Part shown: piece by piece, positions 7,935 through 13,411 of the stretch
How the letters are laid out: every line of letters begins with the position of its first letter
Position numbering within the stretch: the stretch's first letter is position 1
Assembly: GCA_035260525.1 (NCBI GenBank)
Contig: DATFVB010000175.1
Coordinates: 1 to 34,540, forward strand
DNA: 34,540 bases
Direction of reading: 5' to 3'
DNA from: Thermoanaerobaculia bacterium
Lineage (GTDB): Bacteria > Acidobacteriota > Thermoanaerobaculia > UBA5066 > DATFVB01
Made by a program: the position numbers and the translations under genes
The notes under the pieces: model-generated
What the model was told of the DNA's origin: nothing
What the model saw: the letters and a program-made list of their open reading frames with translations, nothing else
Databases searched by the model: none

Positions 7935-9023
7935 CTAGACCGCGTCCGGAGGAGGTAATTCGTCCGGCTCGCCCATGAGTCGCGCGAGGGGCTGCCAGTC
8001 CTCGACGTTCTCGCAGACGACCTTCAGCGCCGAGGTCAGCGGCACCGCGAGGATCGCTCCCGCCACGCCCCAGAGCATCCCCCAGAAGAGGAAGGCGATG
8101 AGGACCGTGAGCGGGAAGAGGCGGACTTTCCCGCCGACGATGAAGGGCGTGAGGATGTTGCCTTCGAGGAACTGGAGGGAGACGTAGATGATCAGGACGG
8201 TCACGGCGGCGCGGCCGCCCAGCTGGAAATACGCGACCAGGACCGCGGGGATCGTCGAGACGATCACGCCGACGTACGGGACGAGCACGCAGAGCCCGGC
8301 GAGCGGGCCGAGGATGTAGAAATAGTTGATGCGGATCGCCATGAGCGAAAGCATCGTCGCGGCCGTCATGATGAGGACCACGAACGACTCGCCGAGGGCA
8401 TAGGCGGTCAGCGACCGGGAGATCGCGCCGACGACGTCGAGCCGCTCGAACCGGCGGTCGCGCCGGAGGAGGCCCGACAGGGCGCGCCCGAACTTCTCCC
8501 GGTCCTTGAGCATCAGAAACGAGAGGAGCGGGACGGCCGCTGCGGAAAGCAGCGTCGAGAGCGTCGATCCGAGCCGCGCCAGCAGCGCGCGCGTCGTCTC
8601 GAGCGACGACCCCGCGATCTTCACCTCGCGAACCCCGCGCGTCTCTTCGGGGAGGATGCTTCCGGTCCGCTCCTGGACGTTCCGCACGAGGTCCGCGAGG
8701 CGCCTCGTCACTTCGCGGATCTTGGTCTGATAGAGCGGCAGGTCCAGGTAGAACTGCTGGAGCTGCGCCGAGACGTTGACGATCAGCAGCGCGACGGCCC
8801 CGATCAGGATCGCGAGGACGAGGAGGATCGCGGCGACGCGCGGCATCCGCGCGCGCTCCAGCAGCGAGACGAAGGGGCGCAGCGCCAGCGACAGGAAGAG
8901 CGAAAAGAAAATCGTGACGAAGAACGCCTGCCCGTACGACAGGAGGGCGACGGCGGCGGCGAACGCCAGGATGCGCAGACCGGCCCGTCCGGGCGGTGTT
9001 TCGGGAGAGAACCCGGCCGTCAT
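7935..9023 (-). CDS. AI-2E family (TerC/PerM-like) membrane transporter
   Basis: This is a 362-residue polytopic inner-membrane protein of the AI-2E transporter family (UPF0118). Two N-terminal hydrophobic pairs (about 15-45 and 60-85) are followed by a soluble amphipathic region (about 90-150) and a C-terminal bundle. Family marks are SFLMLKDREKFGRAL, LGPLAGLCVLVPYVGVIVSTIPA, FLEGNILTPFIVGGKVRL and the final LFWGMLWGVAGAILAVPLTSALKVV. Members move autoinducer-2 or sodium/protons; the substrate here is unknown. Its ATG comes only 5 nt after the T-tract of the ompA terminator and has no normal ribosome-binding site, so its expression arrangement is odd. Confidence 0.88.
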   Translation of the reverse strand: MTAGFSPETPPGRAGLRILAFAAAVALLSYGQAFFVTIFFSLFLSLALRPFVSLLERARMPRVAAILLVLAILIGAVALLIVNVSAQLQQFYLDLPLYQTKIREVTRRLADLVRNVQERTGSILPEETRGVREVKIAGSSLETTRALLARLGSTLSTLLSAAAVPLLSFLMLKDREKFGRALSGLLRRDRRFERLDVVGAISRSLTAYALGESFVVLIMTAATMLSLMAIRINYFYILGPLAGLCVLVPYVGVIVSTIPAVLVAYFQLGGRAAVTVLIIYVSLQFLEGNILTPFIVGGKVRLFPLTVLIAFLFWGMLWGVAGAILAVPLTSALKVVCENVEDWQPLARLMGEPDELPPPDAV

Positions 9024-9028
9024 ACCCG

Positions 9029-9055
9029 AAAAAAAACCCCCTCCATCGGAGGGGG
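9029..9055 (-). terminator. Intrinsic terminator of the OmpA-like gene
   Basis: On the minus strand an 8-bp G/C stem (CCCCCTCC with GGAGGGGG, triloop GAT) is followed by eight consecutive T residues. This is a textbook rho-independent terminator and the only one with a T-tract that I see in the window. It lies 26 nt past the OmpA-like stop and runs into the start of the permease gene. Confidence 0.92.
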
Positions 9056-9081
9056 CGGGAAAGAGCGGGTAGACGGGGCGG

Positions 9082-10527
9082 TCACGAGCCGGAAACGAGC
9101 GTGACGACGATCACCGCGCGGCGGTTTTTGGCGCGCCCTTCCGCCGTGCCGTTGTCGGCGACCGGGTCCGCGGCGCCGCGGCCCTCGGTCTTGATCCGCG
9201 CGCCGTCGATCCCGTGCCGCTCGACGAGGTAGGCCCTGGCCGCCTCGGCGCGCTGGGTCGAGATCTTCAGGTTCGCGTCTTCGCTGCCGGCGTTGTCGGA
9301 GTAGCCGGTGATGACCGCGGTCGAGTTGAGGTCGTTCTTCATGCGGAGCGCGACGCCGTCGAGGATCGCCTTGGCGATGTTCGTCAGGCGGGCGCCGCCC
9401 TTGTCGAAACCGATCGTGTCGGTCGTGGTCCGCGTCTGCGGCGCGGGCGGCGCGGCGGGCGGGGCCGGCGTCTCGACGGCGGCCGGCGGCGGCGCTTCCT
9501 CGGTCTCCTGGGTGGTCACGGCCGCGGCCGGCGGCGGGAGAGGCTTCGGCGGCGCGGGAGGCGCCGGGAACGGGGCGTAGTGGACGCCCAGAATCGCGCC
9601 GATCGGCGTCGGGGAGAATCCGTGCCGCACGAGCTGGTCGACGTTCGCGTTGAGCGCGGCCGTGACGCCCCATCCGGTGTGCCCGAAGAAGACCCGCACG
9701 CCGCTCGCGAAATACGACCAGTCCGGCGTCTTGATGTCGGGCGATCCTTCGCTGATCGACGCGTTGTCGTAGACGCTCCGGTCGAGCTCCGAGATCCAGT
9801 GGACGGGCCCGAAGGGGACGTCGGTGCCGACGGCGAACCGCAGCCGGTTCGGAACGCGAATGTCCGGGTCCGTCGACCGGCGCCCGGAGAGCAGGTACGA
9901 CACGTTGCCGGTCACGATGCCGAGCGATCCGGAGGCGCCGAACTCCCAGTCGGTGCGCCGCGTCTCGACGAAATCCTGGTCGTTGGCGACCGGAATGTGC
10001 GCGGCGGTGTAGAGCGCGAAGCGTCCGCGGGATCCCGCCTCCCACATCGAGACCTTGGCGCCGACTCGGAGTTTGGCCGGATCCGTCAGCTTGTAGGGTT
10101 CGGAAAATTCCTGGCCGTTGATGACGCCCGTCCACCAGCCCCCGCGGCTCTCGTCCCTCTCCTCGCCCGCGGAGGCGAAGATTTCGAGATGGTTCGCGAT
10201 GCCGTAGCCGATGCTGCCGCGGAAGGTCGTGTTCTCGTGCAGCCGGTGGCGGTCCGGCGCCGGGAAGTTCGGGTCCTCGCCGGCCACGAGCTTGAGGTTC
10301 TGGATGTACAGGCCGAGCGAGAACGCGCGGGCGGGCAGACTGTCTCCGGTCGGGATCGTGAAGAGGCCGGTTTCTCCGCCGAAGTCCGGGGCGAGGGGAC
10401 CGGTGTACGGAGAGGGCGAGTAGAGCCCCACTCCGAGCTGGCCCGCGTAAGCCTGAGCATTGACTCGCATCGGAATCGCCAGGAGGATGAAAGCCAAGAC
10501 GAGCGGCGCCCGGCGCGCAACCTTCAT
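9082..10527 (-). CDS. OmpA-family outer-membrane beta-barrel protein
   Basis: This is a 481-residue protein. ATG 10527 is chosen because GAAAGGAG lies 7 nt upstream and a signal peptide (VLAFILLAIPMRVNAQA) follows at once. Residues about 26-300 alternate short amphipathic strands as in an outer-membrane barrel. A Pro/Ala-rich linker (about 303-350) leads to an OmpA C-terminal peptidoglycan-binding domain (about 365-478). That domain carries ITGYSDNAGSEDANLKISTQRAEAARAYL, GRGAADPVADNGTAEGRAKNRR and the conserved Asp and Arg that grip diaminopimelate. It tethers the outer membrane to the cell wall. It has its own sigma-70-like promoter and terminator, hence is monocistronic. Confidence 0.9.
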   Translation of the reverse strand: MKVARRAPLVLAFILLAIPMRVNAQAYAGQLGVGLYSPSPYTGPLAPDFGGETGLFTIPTGDSLPARAFSLGLYIQNLKLVAGEDPNFPAPDRHRLHENTTFRGSIGYGIANHLEIFASAGEERDESRGGWWTGVINGQEFSEPYKLTDPAKLRVGAKVSMWEAGSRGRFALYTAAHIPVANDQDFVETRRTDWEFGASGSLGIVTGNVSYLLSGRRSTDPDIRVPNRLRFAVGTDVPFGPVHWISELDRSVYDNASISEGSPDIKTPDWSYFASGVRVFFGHTGWGVTAALNANVDQLVRHGFSPTPIGAILGVHYAPFPAPPAPPKPLPPPAAAVTTQETEEAPPPAAVETPAPPAAPPAPQTRTTTDTIGFDKGGARLTNIAKAILDGVALRMKNDLNSTAVITGYSDNAGSEDANLKISTQRAEAARAYLVERHGIDGARIKTEGRGAADPVADNGTAEGRAKNRRAVIVVTLVSGS

Positions 10528-10596
10528 AGAAACTCCTTTCTCCCCAGTCTCTGGTACCGTGCTTGGGTCCGCCGGCCGATGCCGGAAATTACCCGA

Positions 10597-10625
10597 AGTA
10601 TAAGGCCAACCCTCTTCTTTTGAAA
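10597..10625 (-). promoter_or_regulatory. Sigma-70-type promoter of the OmpA-like gene
   Basis: On the minus strand TTTCAA (-35) and TATACT (-10) are separated by 17 bp. The leader is about 65 nt, unusually long for this window, and ends in a good Shine-Dalgarno sequence. Twin palindromes at 10631-10666 lie directly upstream. Confidence 0.65.
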
Positions 10626-10630
10626 GACTT

Positions 10631-10666
10631 TTTCCCATGGGGCGCGACGGAAGTGCCCATGGGAAA
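10631..10666. promoter_or_regulatory. Paired CCCATGGG palindromes (candidate operator)
   Basis: TTTCCCATGGG (10631-10641) and CCCATGGGAAA (10656-10666) are perfect inverted arms around 14 nt. Each arm holds the self-complementary octamer CCCATGGG, with octamer starts 22 bp apart, close to two helical turns. The pair lies 6 bp upstream of the OmpA-like -35 box. This could be a tandem operator or activator site; a terminator is unlikely because no T-tract follows on the minus strand. Confidence 0.5.
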
Positions 10667-10675
10667 TCCCGAGCG

Positions 10676-10799
10676 CCAAATCCCAAATTCCAATATTCGA
10701 ATTCCAACGGGCCCCAGGGCGAGAGAAACTCCCGATTCCGATACGCGAACTCCTGGAGCCGGACCGGAAACCCTTTGGAGTTTGGATATTGGGATTAGG
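10676..10799. repeat. AT-richer terminal-inverted-repeat element
   Basis: The left end (CCAAATCCCAAATTCCAA, 10676-10693) and the inverted right end (CCTAATCCCAATATCCAA when reverse complemented, 10782-10799) match at 15 of 18 positions. The base composition is strikingly lower in GC than the flanks. It has no coding potential and resembles a small palindromic or MITE-like insertion between the DUF4388 and OmpA-like genes. Confidence 0.6.
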
Positions 10800-10833
10800 T
10801 GCTTTCGGCGTGCGGCGGCGGCCGCGCCGGCGC

Positions 10834-11697
10834 CTATGCCTTCGGCTGCATCACGAGCGCCATCTTCTCCTGGAACGTGCGCATCGGCGCCGTTCCGCGG
10901 AGAGCGGAGATCGTTTGCTCCGTCTGCCGGATGAAATCGCGCACCGACTCGATGCCGCGCCCACGGTCGATCTCGGCGAGCGCCTGGCGGTACGGGCGGT
11001 CGATGCCGGGGAGGTTCTGTTCGCCCATCGCGGCTTCCGCTTCCTGCTTCACGCGGGTGCAGAGGATCATCAGGATCTTCTTCTCGTCCCCGAGCGTCGC
11101 GGGCGAGCCGGGCGCGGCCGGCGGGATCGGGACCGCCGCCGGGGGCGGCAGTCGGGCAGGTTCCTTCGCGCGCAGCTCGACGAGATCTGCGGCGACGAGC
11201 CCGTAGAGAGTCTTCGCGACCTCGAAAGGGGAGGTCTTGTTGGCGCGCGCGATCTCCTCGATCGTGCGGTGGCCGTCGATCTTTCCGGCGAGATTCCATT
11301 CCTGCGGGGAGAGCGTGACGGGCTCCGGACTTTCCCGCTCCTTGAGCTGCGGAACGGCGTCGATGCCGGGGATCTTCTTCGAGAGGACCTTCCACTCGTC
11401 GAGCCGCCGGGCCGCTTCCATCAGGAGGCTGGTGTTCGACTTCGTGATCGTGTGCTCGTCGCTCTCGTCGTTGGGGTTGAACTGGAAGTCGCCCGACGAC
11501 CAGATCGCCAGCGCGTAGACGGCCTCCTCGCCCGTGATCTCGCCGAGGCGGCTGTGGACCATTTGTCCGTTTTTCAGGTAAATGACCCCGCGCTCGGGAC
11601 CCCGGGTGAGCGTGAACACGCCCGTTTTCCCCGATACGGACATCAATTGGACGATGTCCGGGACCGGGAGTTCTTTCAGCGAACCCTGGAATGACAT
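10834..11697 (-). CDS. DUF4388 (PATAN-type) protein
   Basis: This is a 287-residue protein. ATG 11697 gives the canonical DUF4388 opening MSFQGSLKELPVPDIVQLM; a GTG at 11718 would add seven residues but overlaps the promoter. The DUF4388 domain (about 1-95) includes SGKTGVFTLTRGPERGVIYLKNGQMVHSRLG and GEEAVYALAIWSSGDFQF. A second, winged-helix-like segment (about 118-170, LSPQEWNLAGKIDGHRTIEEIARANKTSPFEVAKTLYGLVAADLV) follows, then a Pro-rich linker and a helical C-terminus. DUF4388 proteins are linked to gliding, type IV pilus and c-di-GMP signalling in Acidobacteriota and Myxococcota. The precise role is unknown. Confidence 0.85.
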   Translation of the reverse strand: MSFQGSLKELPVPDIVQLMSVSGKTGVFTLTRGPERGVIYLKNGQMVHSRLGEITGEEAVYALAIWSSGDFQFNPNDESDEHTITKSNTSLLMEAARRLDEWKVLSKKIPGIDAVPQLKERESPEPVTLSPQEWNLAGKIDGHRTIEEIARANKTSPFEVAKTLYGLVAADLVELRAKEPARLPPPAAVPIPPAAPGSPATLGDEKKILMILCTRVKQEAEAAMGEQNLPGIDRPYRQALAEIDRGRGIESVRDFIRQTEQTISALRGTAPMRTFQEKMALVMQPKA

Positions 11698-11708
11698 GTT
11701 TGGCTCGG

Positions 11709-11737
11709 ATGCTAACACGCGACCGTTCGACCGTCAA
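11709..11737 (-). promoter_or_regulatory. Sigma-70-type promoter of the DUF4388 gene
   Basis: On the minus strand TTGACG and TAGCAT are spaced 17 bp apart, ending 11 nt before ATG 11697. The predicted leader is 4-5 nt. The promoter overlaps the last codons of ruvC. Confidence 0.7.
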
Positions 11738-12212
11738 AAGTCGGTCCCGAGGCGTGGTGACAGTGGCAGATCGCGGTCGCGAGGGCGTCGGCGGCATCCA
11801 GTGGAATGGCCGCCGATGTCGCCGAAAGGAGCGATTTGACCATTTCGCGGACCTGCGGCTTTTCGGCGCGCCCGTACCCGGTGATCGACTTCTTGATCGT
11901 GAGCGGCTCGTATTCGTAGGTCGGGAGACCGGCGCGGGCGGCGGCCAGGAGCACGACGCCGCGCGCGTGGGAGAGCGCGACCGCGGAGGCGGCGCTCTTG
12001 CCGGCGAAGACCGTCTCGAGGGCCACGGCGTCGGGACGGCAGTCGGCGAGGAAACGCTCCGCCCGCGCGAATAAGGACTCGAGCCGCCGCGAGAGCCGGC
12101 CGTCCCCTTCGCGCCAGACCCCGAAGTCCAAGGCGACGAGGACGCCCGAGGTGAAGTCGACGAGCCCGTAGCCGCAGGCGCGGGAGCCCGGGTCGATGCC
12201 GAGGACCTTCAC
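11712..12212 (-). CDS. ruvC: Holliday-junction resolvase RuvC
   Basis: This 166-residue endonuclease cuts Holliday junctions in recombinational repair, acting with RuvAB. The four catalytic acidic residues sit in the expected motifs: GIDPGSRACGYG (Asp6), ALETVFAGKSAASAVALSHARG (Glu about 66) and DAADALATAICHCHH (two Asp about 139 and 142). It starts with GTG. yebC lies upstream on the same strand, the common yebC-ruvC order, but a 354-bp gap full of repeats separates them. ruvA and ruvB are not in the window; a DUF4388 gene follows instead. Confidence 0.95.
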   Translation of the reverse strand: MKVLGIDPGSRACGYGLVDFTSGVLVALDFGVWREGDGRLSRRLESLFARAERFLADCRPDAVALETVFAGKSAASAVALSHARGVVLLAAARAGLPTYEYEPLTIKKSITGYGRAEKPQVREMVKSLLSATSAAIPLDAADALATAICHCHHASGPTFDGRTVAC

Positions 12213-12252
12213 GGCTGTCCGGCGCGGACCATGCGCGGCGAAAATCGAGCGG

Positions 12253-12275
12253 GATCCGTCGCCCGGCGACGGATC
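12253..12275. other. Perfect 10-bp hairpin upstream of ruvC
   Basis: GATCCGTCGC (12253-12262) and GCGACGGATC (12266-12275) form a perfect stem with a CCG triloop. It lies 41 bp before the ruvC start on its strand. No T-tract follows. A role in attenuation or protein binding is possible but not shown. Confidence 0.5.
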
Positions 12276-12340
12276 GGCCTCAGAGCGGCCGGCGCGGTTC
12301 GCGCGGAACGCGGCGATCGCCGAGCACGCCAGTGCGACGG

Positions 12341-12452
12341 CAATACGGACCCGATCCGCCGGCCGCCGGGCTCAACGGACGCACTTCGGTACGCCTCGCC
12401 CGCCGGCCGTCGGCGCGGGCCCGTCTTCCGGCACGTCTCGCCGCGCTTTCGC
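12341..12452 (+). repeat. B-family repeat, copy B6 (divergent)
   Basis: The central block GCTCAAC, ACGCACTTCGGTACGCCTCG and the right tail GTCTTCCGGCACGTCTCGCC match B5 and B7. The middle stem GGCCGCCGGGC (12361-12371) pairs with GCCCGCCGGCC (12398-12408) at 10 of 11 positions. Unlike other copies it does not follow a stop codon: it lies between yebC and ruvC and points against them. The remaining parts of the 12213-12566 gap hold hairpins only; I see no gene. Confidence 0.55.
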
Positions 12453-12485
12453 GTCATCGGAAAAGGAGCTTCGTCGTCCATCCGT

Positions 12486-12548
12486 GTATGGCCGGCCCGG
12501 CGCGGCGATGGGCGCCGATCGCCGCGCGCGCGAGTGCAAAGGCCATAC
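12486..12548 (-). other. Nested hairpin downstream of yebC
   Basis: The outer arms GTATGGCC (12486-12493) and GGCCATAC (12541-12548) enclose an inner stem CGCGGCGAT (12501-12509) with ATCGCCGCG (12518-12526). It begins 18 bp past the yebC stop. It may protect the 3' end or terminate transcription without a T-tract. Confidence 0.5.
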
Positions 12549-12566
12549 GGCCCGTTCCGCCGCCGG

Positions 12567-13301
12567 TCAGGCCGACTCGGGGAGCTCGGCCGCCGTCCAG
12601 ACGTTCTGGACGTCGTCGTGCTCTTCGATCGCTTCCATCAGCTTCATCAGCTGCGCGCTCTTGGCGTCGTCGAGCTTGACGGGCGTCTGGGGGATCATCG
12701 AGACCTCCGAGACGGCGACCGGCACGCCCCTGGCCTCGATCTTCGTCTTCACGTCGTTGAACGATTCCGGCGCCGTGTAGATCTCGAAATACTCGGCATC
12801 GTCGGTCGCGAGGTCGTCGGCCCCCGCCTCGAGGGCGATCTCCATCAGGCGATCCTCCGAGACCTTGTCGCGCTCGACGGCGAGGTAGCCCTTCTTGTCG
12901 AACATGAAACGAACGCACCCGCTCTCGCCGAGGTTGCCGCCGTTTTTCGTGAACATGTGGCGGATCTCGGGGAGCGTGCGGTTCTTGTTGTCGGTGAGCG
13001 CCTCGATGTAAATGGCGGCGCCGCCGGGACCGTACCCTTCGAAGACGACCTCCTCGTACTGGACTCCGGGCAGCTCGCCCGTCCCGCGCTGGATCGCCCG
13101 CTTGATGTTGTCCGCGGGCATGTTCGCGGCCTTGGCGTCGTCGACCGCCTTGCGCAGCCGGGCGTTGGTCTCGACGCTCCCGCCTCCTTCGCGCGCGGCG
13201 ACCGTCAGCTCCTTGATGAGACGCGTGAAGATGCGCCCGCGCTTGGCGTCGGCGGCGCCCTTCTTGTGCTTAATCGTGCTCCATTTGCTGTGGCCCGACA
13301 T
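12567..13301 (-). CDS. yebC: YebC/PmpR family regulatory or ribosome-rescue protein
   Basis: This is a 244-residue TACO1/YebC-family protein. The diagnostic start MSGHSKWSTIKHKKGAADAKRGRIFTRL and internal NMPADNIKRAI, YEGYGPGGAA-like (FEGYGPGGAAIYIEALTDNKNRT) and GCVRFMFDKKG motifs are all present. Members were described as transcriptional regulators; recent work on the family supports a role in translating difficult proline stretches. That is relevant here because several neighbours, including the kinase fusion, are very proline-rich. AAGAGGA precedes the ATG, and a good promoter lies upstream, divergent from the kinase promoter. Confidence 0.95.
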   Translation of the reverse strand: MSGHSKWSTIKHKKGAADAKRGRIFTRLIKELTVAAREGGGSVETNARLRKAVDDAKAANMPADNIKRAIQRGTGELPGVQYEEVVFEGYGPGGAAIYIEALTDNKNRTLPEIRHMFTKNGGNLGESGCVRFMFDKKGYLAVERDKVSEDRLMEIALEAGADDLATDDAEYFEIYTAPESFNDVKTKIEARGVPVAVSEVSMIPQTPVKLDDAKSAQLMKLMEAIEEHDDVQNVWTAAELPESA

Positions 13302-13328
13302 GGTTCGTCCTCTTTTCGAAAGCCCCCT

Positions 13329-13357
13329 ATTTTATTCGCCGATCGGGGGGGTGTAAA
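13329..13357 (-). promoter_or_regulatory. Sigma-70-type promoter of yebC
   Basis: On the minus strand TTTACA and TAAAAT are spaced 17 bp apart, with a leader of about 20 nt carrying the Shine-Dalgarno sequence AAGAGGA. Confidence 0.75.
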
Positions 13358-13368
13358 GCGCTCCGCGA

Positions 13369-13398
13369 TTGACAACCGCTGCGGCGCATGGAGATAAT
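13369..13398 (+). promoter_or_regulatory. Sigma-70 promoter of the kinase-TonB fusion gene
   Basis: TTGACA and GATAAT are spaced 18 bp apart, the best -35 in the window. The predicted transcript starts near 13405, about 7 nt before ATG 13412. An in-frame ATG at 13388 lies between the two boxes and is therefore not the initiator. Confidence 0.8.
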
Positions 13399-13411
13399 GG
13401 GTCATCCAACC

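Noticed and set aside
13388-13411. Earlier in-frame ATG for the kinase-TonB fusion
   Set aside because: It lies between a TTGACA -35 box and a GATAAT -10 box, so it would not be on the transcript; ATG 13412 is the better start.
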